Positions 48,815 through 61,547 of a DNA stretch of 64,000 nucleotides are shown one piece after another. The translations under genes were made by a program, and so were the position numbers. Position 1 is the stretch's first letter. Every line of letters starts with the position of its first letter. Origin of the DNA: Xenopus tropicalis (Eukaryota; Chordata; Amphibia; Anura; Pipidae); contig NC_030677.2 of the NCBI RefSeq assembly GCF_000004195.4, positions 197,879,372 to 197,943,371 of the forward strand, read 5' to 3'. Under the pieces are notes generated by a model. It did not search any database, was not told where the DNA came from, and was given only the letters and a program-made list of their open reading frames with translations.

Positions 48815-50865
48815 ACACTGAATTTTTACTGAAATATATATTTTTGTTTGTTTGTTTTACTCAATATTGGAGCATAAAGGGCCCAAATTGACCCTGCTTC
48901 TGTCAATTAATTCCTTGGTTGGTGGGAAGAGAGCTATGGAGAGATACAAATTAAAAGGATTTTCTAAATTACTAGCCAAGTGCCAACACATAGATTATTT
49001 ATTCATTCAGGACAGCTTACACCTGGTGCAGGCAGCCATGCTGGGGTGCATGTATGTGTACTCAATCAATATGCGCATGTGTATGACGTGGAATCTGGGA
49101 CAGTCTTAATATGCGCATCTTTAAACTTATACTATTGCCTTACCCATCCAGAGTGCAGGTTCAAAAGAATTGTCTATAAGTGTTAAACTATTTAGCTTTA
49201 ACTGGTACCTATGAGCAAAAATGTACCCTTACAATACGGCTTTACACTTGCTTCATATTTGTTCTAAAATGTATTAGCTGACTTAGTGACTTAGCTATAT
49301 GGATAGTATAAAGAAAGCCTTTATAAAAGTTATGTATACAGCCAAAAATAAGATTATGCCACCAGTCACCAGTATCATTATACATCAAAAGTCCACAATG
49401 GTTCACTAATAAAGTGGAGAAAACCAGAAATGTTATCGTCCATATTCATATATTCTGCAGTTTAATAAGCTACAATACATCGCAAGAAAAAATACTGTTC
49501 TTTTACAGACTGATGCAGTTTTGGTTAACTTTTTTAAAAGCATTTGTAGACAGACTGTCAAAAACATACATAATACCCATCACCTAGTTTGTTAGAAACT
49601 GACAAAAAGAGGCTCAAACAACCTGGCAAGCTACTTGGGGAAAGTATAAATGGGGCTCGACCAGCTGCATTACATGTCAGTATGTTCACAACCTTTACTT
49701 GGACTACTAATAACACCTATAAAATTAAATAGTACATTAACAGCAAATCAAAGAATTTAATTCACTTTCTACCTTTGATTCCTCCGAGCACAATCAAAAC
49801 ATATTCCCAGTATACTGAGAAGCCCTCTGAAGTCTTTGTTAAGCAGCTACAAAGGCTCCTTAGAGGATTGGGAGTATGTTTGACAAGAACTGAAAGAAGA
49901 ATTTGACTTTACTTTCAGTTTCAGATTTTGCTCTTCTGGTAAATAACAAAAACCATACATGTTCCCTAACAATAAATGGCCTTTCAGGAAAACAGCATTT
50001 AGGCTAAATTTTATTATTTATCGACTGACGTGAATACATTTTTAATTCGCACCAATATACATTTTTTGTGCAGTTTTAAGTGCCTTATAAATATTTTTGA
50101 ATTTTCCTGGGGTATGTGCACCTGGTTATCAACAGTTTAAGCAATACAGGCTCCTCTCACAAATTGAGAGAATATTTAAAAGAAAGTGGCGTTTAAAAGA
50201 CAGTCTGGTGTTTAAATAATTACTTTTTTTTTTTTTTTTAAAGTATTCTATTTAAAGTACTAGCACTTTTACTCCTGACCCATTACAAGCAGATAATTCC
50301 GCCTACCACTGAACATAGCAGCACTGCGACTATTATTGGGTATTATATTTAATTTGACCAACAAATGCCCATAGTAGAGCAATCTTTTCATGAAAAAGAA
50401 AAGAAACTGGGTCAAGATGAGACATTCCAATATTAACAAGCTATGGAGTGATACAGATTAATATGACGGTTCATGTAAATATATCTTCTCCAGTTAGTCT
50501 CTAAAAATCATATACAGGTTTTAGGCTCTTGTTGTGTTCAGGCAGAAAACACTAATCATAATACGACATCAAACTCATTAAAATGATCTATAATTGTACA
50601 CTAGAATGAATCTAATTCAATTAAAATAAAGCATATTATTTTTATTTGAATAACACACAAAGTAGCTGTTCTGTAAAATGTGGCAGATAGATAGCCCAGC
50701 ACTTGTTACAAAGCCAAGGAAACTCTGAAATCATGGTTTCTAATAAAAGTATGACAGGACACATTATACAAAAACAGATATTTATGTAACAAAAGCTTGC
50801 ACACATAAAAGTTAAGTGATAGAGCTGCGTGGGCAGGAATGAATTAAAAGAAGCCATTGATTACA
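48815..50865. other. Intron 1 stretch without recognised feature
   Basis: AT-rich unique-looking sequence; a T tract at about 50224-50240. No feature supported. Confidence 0.5.
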
Positions 50866-50869
50866 GCCA

Positions 50870-51480
50870 CGTCCCTACCGCGAATATAATGAGTCGAACG
50901 AGCTGTGCCATCTGGAATGAGTGAATTGTTTTTGTGATCACATAGCATCGAGGGGCACAGGAAACCAACCTTCTTCCCATCACACGACACATCACAGTCC
51001 GTGTCGCTTCCTGATGATGAAAACACCAACGAGTTTATGGGAAGGAGGGAGTAGAAAGGGGCAGGATGGTTTGTACTTTCCCAGTGCTGCTTTTTTTTTT
51101 TATCTGTTTTCGTCAACTTGGAAGGCAGCCAGGAGCTGCTCTGGGAATGCACAGAGAGGGAGGGGGGAGAGGGAGTTGGTAAGGAGGAGGGTAGAGCTGA
51201 TCCTGGGACAGGGGTGTGATTAGCAACATAACCCCTTGGTCACCAGCAGCAATACACGCTGCTCTACTGCCACCTCCCCCTCCAGACAACATAGGGGGTT
51301 AAAGGGGAAGAGCTACAGATCTGCTGTGGGTAGTGGGTGTTTTTGGGAGAGGATAGGTGCATATTTAGGCCCCGGGCCTCAGCTAGCCCAGCTGGAGCAG
51401 GCAGCACAAAGACAAGCAGATTAGTGGCAAGGGAGGAGGAGACTGACAGAGAGGCCGGATTAAGGGGTGGAATAGGAGGG
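50870..51480 (-). other. Unusual single-copy-looking block in intron 1
   Basis: This 0.6 kb looks unlike the repeats around it. It has several CpGs (ACCGCGAATATAATGAGTCG), then a purine-rich run (GAGAGGGAGGGGGGAGAGGG). On the minus strand a frame of 102 codons (51152-50844) is open, and a strong acceptor-like CATCATCAG precedes 51017, with GTAGGG as a possible donor near 50880. I do not recognise the peptide (SGSDTDCDVSCDGKKVGF). It could be an alternative first exon, an enhancer or chance. Confidence 0.25.
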
Positions 51481-53950
51481 CTGGCTGGGAGTTATAGATA
51501 AATAGAGAAACTCTTCCTTACAACAAACTGGCACACATAGGACAGAGAGGAATGAACTATTAAATATGTTCGGTATCTAAAGCAACCCCACTTGGGATGG
51601 AGACAGCGATCCTTGGACTGGTAAAACAAAAATCACCCCTCTGACTTACTCACAAGCATACATATCCTAAAGCAAACTCTTCAGTAGATAAAGGAACAAT
51701 GCAATCCGGAATGCTAGGAACTGTAGCACAGCATCTGTGATAATCAGCTAATATGCCATCAACGTTATTAGCCAGCAAACCTACAGCGTTCAGCGGCAGC
51801 ATTGGCTGGAAAGAGAAATAGTAATGCACTCACTTGTCCAACTGTGCTAAAGATTATTTTAGGTCAAACCCCACCCCTTTCAAGGTAATAAAAAAGGCAA
51901 GACATTTCCCGACACACAAGAGAGACGTCACATTGCGAAGGGCTGCTGGGCCCCAGTACATACAGGGATCCCGTTACAGAAAGCACTCTGTACATGGGTG
52001 ACATTATGTACTGTGTTTGGGTTCAACAAATACCCAGACATACCTTTTGTCAAACAGAGTGCCAATTAACCCTTTGCATGCATTCACACAATTAAACACT
52101 AGCTGCAACATCCACACACTGCCGGTGCTGAAAGAACATTAGCGCTGATCATCAGATATCAGGTGTCACATTAGGAGTCACAGAGTTGTGTTGCTACACT
52201 ATGGCTCAAACAAGCCATAATAGCAACACAACTGCTGGACACTTGTGTTATTTGGGCACAATCATGCCTCCCAACCACTGGATAAACACAGGACTGTGAC
52301 AAAAAAAATCCAGGTCCTTTATCCCAATATACAGCATAATAATAAACTTGTACATTGTGTTTCAGCTATATATGACCCACTATAAACTGCAAGCTCTTAC
52401 AAGCATGGATCTCTGCTGCTGAAATGATCTTTATGCCCCCTGTAGGTTCAATAAGAGCTATGTACACAATGGCCTTAGTATTATTAACTAATAATGCCTT
52501 ACAGGGAGTACAGGATACCTGATACACAGACACATGGCCAGAAACCAATTATTTCTTACTACTGGGAGACAATTCTACACCAGCGTATAGCTCCATCAAC
52601 TGCTTACAAATACAAATTAAAATTTTGAACTGTGACATTGAATGGGGGGTATAAAAACCAAAATAATATTTTGCCAAAGGAAAGAAAACTTCCAGCATAC
52701 ATACATACAAATTTCAAATGACTTTAAAAGTTATTTGTAATCGTATTTCCTACTGAAGCGCATTCCCTTTCTCTTTTTTTTTTTGCAGTGCTGGTTCTGC
52801 CTTTGGAAACAAGTCAACCTTGTACACTGTTTCATCAGCTGGCTTCTGCTACATTGTTTCAAAAGTCAGAACCACCACGGAAGAGAATAACAAGGGGCAG
52901 ATACTGCTTTCAATAGCATTTATATTTACAAACAACTATAAAATCATTAAAAATGATAATTTATATTTAAAAAAAATAACCTACAGAATACAAATGGTAT
53001 CAATAGGCAAAATATTTTAGGTTTACACACCCTTCAAGTGGTTAATATGTCACATGACATTAGCAACACTACCAGAACACGCCTCCTTAATAATAACAGT
53101 GATTCTCTACATGTTGCCAGACTGCAACTCCCAGCACCCACTTGCAGGGTACCACTGGGAAATGAGGCGTACAGCATCAGGCAGGACATGTGCTCACATT
53201 TTATGTAAATATGCCCCTATGTAACCTATGAAACAATGTTTCAGTGCTAAGCAAGATGTTGCCACTTTGGTCAAGAAGGAAACTGCTATAAAATAACAAA
53301 ACTTAAATGGCTATTCTGTATACTAGGTATCTAGTTGTATATCACCTACAAAACAAAGCAAGACTTCCTAGTCAAAAGGGTGTATCTGGGGTCAGGCCTA
53401 CTACCACCATTCAACTATTGCTAAACCAGTTCCCAGTAGTCTTTTTTTTTACTGGAGACTTGGGGGCCACAAGTCAGACAGCCTGGAGGTACAAAATAGG
53501 GACAGTCATCAGGGTGACATTGAGGACACAGCTGTACAGAGCCCTGTCATTGCTGGGGACAAAGTAACCAGGTACAGTGTTTTGTATCCCCCAATATAGG
53601 GAACAGGTTCCCTAACCTACATCCTAAATGAACAGCAAGTAAATTTACCCAGATCCCCAGAGTCTGCTTAACTACATCCCCCAGCAGTCAGTGCAAGGCA
53701 TAGGATATTGGATACATTAGTTTCCAATGACTGAGAATGCTGGAAAGCTTGTTCACAGCCACTGAATAGCAGCAGGTGTGCTACACCAGTTCTGCACAAT
53801 AGAGTAGTCACTCCCAACTGGTAAGTTCACTCGGCTGTATATGAACTACAGTACCCAGCATGCTCTTCCAGTTGATAGTGTGCTGGAGGACTGTGGATGC
53901 TGGACGTTGTAGTTCAGTCACAAGCTGGAACACAACATGCAAAATACATT
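51481..53950. other. Intron 1 stretch without recognised feature
   Basis: Mostly unique-looking. Two short partly matching motifs, ACTACAGTACCCAGCATGC and TGGACGTTGTAGTTC near 53.85-53.9 kb, form a weak inverted repeat just before the minisatellite. No gene supported. Confidence 0.5.
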
Positions 53951-56064
53951 AGACAGATAGCCCCCAGCACATATGGACTGTACCCCTGTACTACAGATAG
54001 CCCCCAGCACATATGGGCTGTACCCCTGTACTACAGATAGCCCCCAGCACAAGTGGGCTATACCCCTGTACTACAGATAGCCCCCAGCACATATGGGCTG
54101 TACCCCTGTACTACAGATAGCCCCCAGCACAAGTGGGCTATACCCCTGTAGTACAGATAGTCCTCAGCACATATGGGCTATACCCCTGTACTACAGATAG
54201 CCCCCAGCACATATGGACTGTACCCCTGTACTAGAGATAGCCCTCAGCACATGTGGGCTGTACCCCTGTATTACAGATAGCCCCCAGCACAAGTGGGCTA
54301 TACCCCTGTAGTACAGATAGTCCTCAGCACATATGGGCTATACCCCTGTACTACAGATAGCCCCCAGCACATATGGACTGTACCCTTGTACTACAGATAG
54401 CCCCCAGCACATATGGACTGTACCCCTGTACTACAGATAGCCCCCAGCACATATGGACTGTACCCCTGTACTACAGATAGCCCTCAGCACATGTGGGCTG
54501 TACCCCTGTACTACAGATAGCCCCCAGCACAAGTGGGCTATACCCCTGTAGTACAGATAGCCCTCAGCACATATGAGCTATAGCCCTGTACTACATATAG
54601 CCCCCAGCAAATATGGGCTGTACCCCTGTACTACAGATAGCCCCCAGCACATATGGGCTATAGCCCTGTATTACAGATAGCCCCCAGCACATATGGGCTA
54701 TAGCCCTGTATTACAGATAGCCCCCAGCACATATGGGCTATAGCCCTGTATTACAGATAGCCCCCAGCACATATGGGCTATAGCCCTGTATTACAGATAG
54801 CCCCCAGCACATATGGGCTATAGCCCTGTACTACAGATAGCCCCCAGCACATATGGGCTATAGCCCTGTATTACAGATAGCCCCCAGCACATATGGGCTA
54901 TAGCCCTGTATTACAGATAGCCCCCAGCACATATGGGCTATAGCCCTGTATTACAGATAGCCCCCAGCACATATGGGCTGTACCCCTGTACTACAGATAG
55001 CCCTCAGCACATATGGGCTATAGCCCTGTACTACAGATAGCCCCCAGCACACATGGGCTATAGCCCTGTACTACAGATAGCCCCCAGCACATATGGGCTA
55101 TAGCCCTGTACTACAGATAGCCCCCAGCACATATGGGCTGTACCACTGTACTACAGATAGCCCCCATCACAAGTGGGCTATACCCCTGTAGTACAGATAG
55201 TCCTCAGCAAATATGAGCTATACCCCTGTACTACAGATAGCCCTCAGCACATATGGGCTATAGCCCTGTATTACAGATAGCCCCCAGCACATATGGGCTA
55301 TAGCCCTGTACCACAGATAGCCCCCAGCACATATGGTCTGTACCCCTGTATTACAGATATCCCTCAGCACATATGGGCTATAGCCCTGTATTAAAGATAG
55401 CCCCCAGCACATATGATCTGTACCCCTGTACTACAGATAGCCCCCAGCACATATGGGCTGTACCCCTGTATTACAGATAGCCCCCAGCACATATGGGCTG
55501 TACCCCTGTACTACAGATAGCCCCCAGCACATATGGTCTGTACCCTTGTACTACAGATAGCCCCCAGCACATATGGTCTGTACCCCTGTAGTACAGATAG
55601 CCCCCAGCACATATGGGCTGTACCCCTGTATTACAGATAGCCCCCAGCACATATGGGCTGTACCCCTGTACTACAGATAGCCCCCAGCACATATGGGCTG
55701 TACCCCTGTACTACAGATAGCCCCCAGCACATATGGGCTGTACCCCTGTACTACAGATAGCCCCCAGCACATATGGGCTGTACCCCTGTACTACAGATAG
55801 CCCCCAACACATATGGGCTGTACCCCTGTACTACAGATAGCCCCCAGCACATATGGGCTGTAGCCCTGTACTACAGATAGCCCCCATCACAAGTGGGCTA
55901 TACCCCTGTAGTACAGATAGTCCTCAGCAAATATGGGCTATAGCCCTGTATTACAGATAGCCCCCAGCACATATGGGTTATAGCCCTGTACTACAGATAG
56001 CCCCCAGCACATATGGGCTATACCCCTGTATTACAGATATCCCTCAGCACATATAGGCTATACC
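53951..56064. repeat. 40-bp minisatellite, about 53 copies, in nipbl intron 1
   Basis: Unit CCCCCAGCACATATGGGCTG + TACCCCTGTACTACAGATAG. The pattern stays in register across the whole array: the CCCCCAGCAC block recurs at exact multiples of 40 from 53961 to 56041, with no insertion or deletion seen. Units differ by point changes only, in recurring subtypes (AAGTGGGCTA, ATATGGACTG, GGGCTATAGCCC). The array ends about 130 bp before the exon 1 donor. Confidence 0.98.
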
Positions 56065-56079
56065 TGTGGGTGCTGTGCC

Positions 56080-56960
56080 TGTGGGTGCTGTGCCCAGCTA
56101 AAGGCCCTAATCCAAGCAGCGGCCTAGAGAGGCCTCTAACCTCAGCCCTCACACATAGGACCCCCTCCGGCCCCACAGAGCCGAGATAATTACCTGGCTG
56201 AGCGGCTTCCAGTCCGGGCAGAGAGCAGGGGAAGGGCCACACACCGGGGAATCCTCACACACACCGAGGCAAAGGAGAGGATAATCCGGCCTGGCGCGGA
56301 CATGTAGAGAGAGGGGGAGCGGGGAAGGAGCCGATCCCTTCTCCTCCTCCTTCCCCCCGGCCTGCCCCCCACCCTCCCGCCGCCGGGCACCCACTCAGGA
56401 GATTCCCGCCGAGCACAAACACCAGAGCCTCCCACGGGCGCCGCGCACTAAACTCCCCGGGCACCGTCACTATCACAGGAGGGAGGAGACCAGGCCCCAG
56501 GCGTCCGATAGCCTCATACACAACAGGGAAAGCGGCCCACGCACCGGCGGGCACAAGGGGCCCGGGCCCTGACTCACAACGAGGCAGCGAATGAGAGGGA
56601 AAGGGGGAGGGTCCGGTCGGTACGCGGCGCTCCGGGGATTCCGAAATCCGCGTCTCCCTTACAGAACAAAATGCCGACCGGAAGTTCCTCAGCCGCACGA
56701 AGGACTCCCTCCGCCGGCGCCAAACCGCCGAGCAGCCAGAGCCAAGGCCACTTCCGGTGTCTCTGTGCGTGAGGGAGAGGGGTGCCCGCACACTGGCCCT
56801 TACACTCACTGTAGGGAATGCCAGACGCAGAGCGGGGCCACTTCCGGTGTGTGTCACACACTCCCAGCTCATACACTGCCCTGTATTGTGCCTGTAGCAG
56901 CGCCTCACACGGAGAGGGGACACTTCCGGTGTGTGTGTGTGACACCGTATAGTGGCGCTT
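56080..56960 (-). promoter_or_regulatory. nipbl: nipbl CpG-island promoter with four ETS-type sites
   Basis: The stretch is GC- and CpG-rich in an AT-rich, CpG-poor window. Four CCGGAAGT cores, the ETS/GABPA consensus, occur: plus strand at 56678-56685 and minus strand at 56750-56757, 56840-56847 and 56922-56929. The latter three sit in a shared CACTTCCGGTGT context. No TATA box is evident; a TATA-less housekeeping promoter is inferred. In mammals this promoter is also divergent; no upstream transcript can be shown here. Confidence 0.75.
56194..56650 (-). other. nipbl: nipbl exon 1 (5' UTR), upper end estimated
   Basis: The donor CAG|GTAATTATC places the lower border at 56194, after GAAGCCGCTCAGCCAG. 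NIPBL exon 1 is non-coding in vertebrates, and the CpG island location fits. The transcription start is not defined by sequence; it should lie between about 56450 and 56750. Another GT (GTGAGTCAGG, near 56577) inside could give a shorter exon. Confidence 0.55.
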
Positions 56961-56974
56961 GTATACACACACAC

Positions 56975-57566
56975 ACACCGACAATATTCCTGCCCGCTAC
57001 AAACATTAGTTTCTTGCTAAAGCAGCAGGCGGCCACTTTTTTTTAAAGAGATATTAACATCACTTTATACTCCGCTTAAATGCCTATTTATTTCTCACAG
57101 AAATACATGCAATTGAATGCCTCTTCACTTGTTGCCAAAGTACCATTCTCAGCATCTCTGGACATAGGCTTTCCACCTTGTGCTAAATGCAATGTGTGAA
57201 AATACTGAAGTCAAGTAAAAGCAGCACCAAGTAGAGAAATACATCCTTTCTACAAATAATACCAACAACAGATAATAAATAGAGAAATAATGAACATTCT
57301 ATACAAAGGGGTGTTTTGTGGGAATGTGAGCAACATTTTGCAGGGTAATGTGTGAGAGAGTCCAGGCTACATTAATACAGGTGGCTGTACACTGGCTAAT
57401 TCTGTGGGACCAATGAGCAAAGCAAACAGAATACATACAAAGGGACATGCTATAGTCCCCTTCCTATTGTTCCAGTAATTCAGATAGACTTCCTCATCTG
57501 CTGATGCACCATGTACTGGCCAACATTGAGCTTCAGCAGGTTTACTTTTCAAACCTGCCCCATCTC
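56975..57566. other. Upstream of nipbl promoter, nothing recognised
   Basis: AT-rich sequence immediately 5' of the CpG island. No exon of a divergent transcript can be supported from sequence alone. Confidence 0.5.
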
Positions 57567-57955
57567 TAAAGGTCCCCATACACTGTAAGATCCGCTCGCT
57601 TGGCGAGATCGCCAAGCGAGCGGATCTTCCCCCGATATCCCCACCTACGGGTGGGCGATATCGGGGAGCTTTTAGTTAAAAAAAAAAATAATCCGATCGT
57701 TTGGCCCTGGGGCCAAACGATCGGATTACATTTTTGGTTATGGGGCAGTCGGTTCGGGGACCGCATCAACGAGCTGATGCGGTCCCCGATCCGACCGGAT
57801 TTTCTAACCTGGCCGATCGAGATCTGGCCAATTTCAGGGCAGATATCGGTCGGCCAGGCCGCTCTGCTCTCCCCATACACGGGCCGATTAGCAGCCGAAT
57901 CGGTCCAAGGGATCGATATCGGCAGCTATAGTCGGCCCATGTATGGGGACCTTTA
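57567..57955. mobile_element. GATATCGG-rich MITE, TAAAGGTCCCCATACAC ends
   Basis: TAAAGGTCCCCATACACTGT to ATGTATGGGGACCTTTA, 389 bp. Several strong internal inverted repeats (CGATCGTTTGGCCC / GGGCCAAACGATCG; GGGGACCGCATCA / TGATGCGGTCCCC). Confidence 0.75.
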
Positions 57956-58368
57956 GGCTGATGCGACACGTGGCATTTTTACGCTGCGTATTTTCCAATT
58001 CTCTCAGCAGCTGAAAAACGCCCGATATCATCATCCATAGAAATAACTTGAAAAGACTCGAAGCAAACCACACAATGCGTAAATACGCTAGAAAACGCCT
58101 TAGCACGGATTTTTCAAGCGCTGGCCGAAATACGCCAGTATTTGCAAAGCAAGCTATTCCTATGTATACACAAAGGCAGCTGCCAGACCTAGCGGAAATA
58201 CGCGGCGTTTTTTTACTATTTCGCACTATTAGAACCATGGAAATGGGATTTGCTATGTCACCAGTACTAGGCTGAAAAACGCCATTGTCAGGGGCTGTGT
58301 GGCTTGTGCGGCGTTTTGAGGCTGAGAAAAAACGCAGCATAAAAACGCCACGTGTGGTATCAGCCTTA
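57953..58368. mobile_element. Palindromic MITE, TAGGCTGATGCGACACGTGG ends
   Basis: TTAGGCTGATGCGACACGTG to CACGTGTGGTATCAGCCTTA. It shares ends with 40488-40788 and directly abuts the preceding MITE. Confidence 0.7.
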
Positions 58369-58595
58369 ACCAACTGGTAACAATAATACATTGTTATTGT
58401 TTGGGATCAGAGGGCCTACATACACACACAGAAACTGGTACAAAATGAATTATATCTTTGCCAGTGTACTCATAATAAAGAGTTCAGGAATCTAGCAGGA
58501 TTCCTGGCAATTTGATATTTTCCCTATTTGCCAAAGCTTTTCTGACTGTCAGGAACATTTTCCTGACAGGAAAGATTTAATAAAATTGGCACATT

Positions 58596-58913
58596 TATTA
58601 GCTCAGTGGTGGGCAAACTCATTAGTCAACTGAACCAAATATCAACAAAACAGCGATTGAAATTTCTTTTGAAAGCCAAATTTTTTGCAGACTGACACTG
58701 GCTCACTCGTGCATGAAACAAGTAAACCTCCCCTGCACTGCGTATCGCGCCCCCCGCCTACGCCGCGTCTCCCGTAGCCCAAAGACCACCCCCTCCTGCT
58801 GATTTTTGCTACGGGCAACAAAAATGCGATCGCACTGTACGTGCAAGCCCGCACCTGGAAGAGCCGAATTCAAGGGGCTAAAGAGCCGCAGTTTGCCCAC
58901 CACTGTATGAGTT
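58596..58913. mobile_element. hAT-like element, CAGTGGTGGGCAAACT ends
   Basis: Element 58604-58905 with clean terminal inverted repeats CAGTGGTGGGCAAACT / AGTTTGCCCACCACTG. Flanks TATTAGCT and TATGAGTT agree at 6 of 8 positions, fitting an aged 8-bp duplication. Interior contains AAGAGCCG motifs; no long reading frame. Confidence 0.75.
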
Positions 58914-59954
58914 GAAACCTGAATGTGTGAGCCATTTGAGCAGTTCAACACCATTGTGTTCTGCAAGGTGCAAGTTCTTAGTGCTGTTTACCAGCAGTCC
59001 TGAGCACGAACACCCATCCAAATTCCGTTAAAAATGTGGGGCCATGATAAGTGGAAATACAAACAATCCACGGGAGCACTTACCGCTCTAGCCCTAGTGT
59101 GCTACTCACGGACCGACTCCCAGATGGTCCCAACAGCAAGGAAAATAGAAAAATTTAGCAGAGCACCACAAGGATAACAATAAAAACAGCCTTTATTCCA
59201 TCATCTGCAAATCTGTTTCTATTTGCCATAATTAGTGGGCCATACAGTTTCCTACTGGTGCTTCATAATATTTCACAATATTTACTGTCCCCAAAAGTGT
59301 ATAATTGAGCCCACTGTCCCATCAAAATGTAAGTGTTAATGAAGCAAGAGGCCAGCGTTTTACTCTCCTGACCAGTTACCATGTTTATTAACAATAATGA
59401 TTAAGAAAGCTGTCACCCCATGAATAAACAATATAATATTTCATTATATTATGTGATGCCATTGGTTATAATTAGTGTTTCATGATCTCAGTTCTGGAAC
59501 CTTGGTGCTTCCCGCTGGTCCGGAGGTGGTGGTAGCTGCAAGGTTGGGGGTTGTGTGTCAATAAGCGCAGCTCACATGCACCTAAAGAATCATGTACATG
59601 CCTGTTTGTTTGGTATTCGTCCCCAAAACCCCATTCCTGTATGTGTTGCCTGGGGCATTGACACTTTTTCTCCATGACAAAAGCTGTTGTGACAAATCAT
59701 TACAGACAACACAAGGCCACACACATAAAAGCTGCTAAGATCACTAAAAAACAGTTAATTCAGCTTAATTATATGCTCAAAATGGTTGCCATGTACCAAA
59801 AGTAGCTTTCATACTGCAGTTGTCACCCAAAACAAGTTGGTGTACATTCTCAGTTGATTGCTTTAGGATAAAGGCTTTTTAGATGCTTCCCATTGCTGTC
59901 AGTGGGGTGTTCCCTAGTATTTTGATTGCCATCAAGTAGCGGTGAATAATATAC

Positions 59955-60122
59955 CTCAGGACAGGGGTGTAAATACAGAGGAAGCAGACCCTGGAGTTGC
60001 TGGGGGGAGTCAGGAGTGTGAGGGGCACATTAAGATAGAATTGGCCAACTTAGTATTGTTTTAGGGCTCTAACTTGAATTTTCTCTGGGGACAAATAACA
60101 TCTAGTTACGCCACTGCCTTGG
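59955..60122. mobile_element. Small hAT-like MITE, CAGGGGTGTAAATAC ends
   Basis: CAGGGGTGTAAATAC to TAGTTACGCCACTG, an imperfect inverted repeat; flanks CCTCAGGA and CCTTGGGA resemble an 8-bp duplication. Confidence 0.55.
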
Positions 60123-61289
60123 GACATAGCACTTAAGAGATCTCCTTCTCCTGTCAGTAGTGGTGGAAACAATACATTTCAGATAAACTAGCACAATATA
60201 TACCTTACTTATAGTCCTCAATGAGGTGTGGATAATTATTGCTAAGCAGGAGTAGAAGTGTAAGCGCTAGGGGTTGAAAAGCAAGGAGGACTAGATCTTT
60301 GAATGGAGAAACAAATATTTTTTGGCACAATCTATATATATATATACAGACTGTGGGTAGAACTGGGCAGCATATCAAGAGATAGCTGTGGGGATGCCAT
60401 AAAATATCACCCATTTACACATTATCTTCTATGGTGATTTATACAACAATGACCGGGGCTCTTGTTAATAATTGTAGCCCAGTTTGTGTGTTCCCTGTGA
60501 CACTCAAACAGGAAAGTGTCAAGTTAAACACCATGGAGCACATCAACAGAACCAATTACCTTCTCATGTGTTAAGCATGTGCTAATGGATTGTGTTTTTT
60601 ACCCTTTTTTTATCGCCTTTTTGGCGATAGTTTACTCAGAACGGGCAGTCGTGTATAGTGTTGATACTACATTAATGAACACTAAATTTGGCCTTGAAAA
60701 TGATTTACATTATAACATATATATTTGTGACTCGGGTCAGAAAGTCCTTCAAAATAAAAACAGAATAATTTTTAAATAAAAAATTCAGGCTCATTGTCTA
60801 TAATTTAGACATAATGTACCTATTTGTGTGTAAAATATTTAATACATACAGTAATAGAGATACACGGCATAAAATAGTTCAGCTATTTATATCTTCTGAG
60901 AAAAGCCTCAAAATAATGCAGAGCTTCCTTTGCATGCAAACCCCATATGTAAAAGTGCCTATTTCCCTATTTACAAAAGTGCAAATGTCAGAATAATGTG
61001 GAAGTTTACTTCAATGTTTTGCATGTCTCTGGGCATGAGAATGAATAGGACTAATGCTTAAAAAAGTAGAAAAAGCAGCAGCAAAAGTTGTTACATGAGG
61101 ATTTTCAAAAACCCCCTTCTAGGCAGTAAAATGGGGTAGGTAGAAAGGAGAGGTACTGTACGTGTCTGGCAACCACCTTTGCACCCTAGGCACGTGCCTC
61201 TTCTGCCTGCCCCTAGGTCCGGGCCTGTACGAGGTGCTTGGCTAAAAGCAGTCAAGCCTTCAATAAAATCATCAAAGGGACATTCACCA

Positions 61290-61547
61290 AAACATTTTGG
61301 GGGTTACTTGGGGGTTTAACAAATAGGTCATCAGCCTATTTATGCCAGCTGGAGTACCAGTAATTTAGTGGTCTCAAGTGATCCCTGAGTGATAACCAGA
61401 TATAAGTTTTAATTCTGCAAAAAATAAAAACCAAAAATAGAAATTAGGATATAAATTTAAAAAAATGTTTAGATTTTTTACTTTTTAAAAGAGTTAAAAG
61501 GTAACTGTTATCCCAAAATATCCTATTTTAAATACTTCTATTGACGT
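61290..61547. repeat. Direct duplication, copy 1 (about 255 bp)
   Basis: CATTTTGGGGGTTACTTGGG through TTTTAAATACTTCTATT matches 63631-63905, with point differences and an extra AAGGATATAAATAT expansion in the second copy. Confidence 0.88.

Noticed and set aside
55218..55692. Minus-strand frames of YSPYVLRDICNTGVQ-type repeats
   Set aside because: Three 40-bp units make 40 codons, so the minisatellite can be open by chance; no start context, conservation or splice evidence.
53951..56064. CRISPR array
   Set aside because: The 40-bp units are contiguous with no unique spacers and lie in a vertebrate intron; it is a minisatellite.
56255..56974. 239-codon minus-strand frame across the nipbl CpG island
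   Set aside because: GC-rich islands are stop-poor; the peptide is low-complexity, and vertebrate NIPBL exon 1 is non-coding with the start codon in exon 2.
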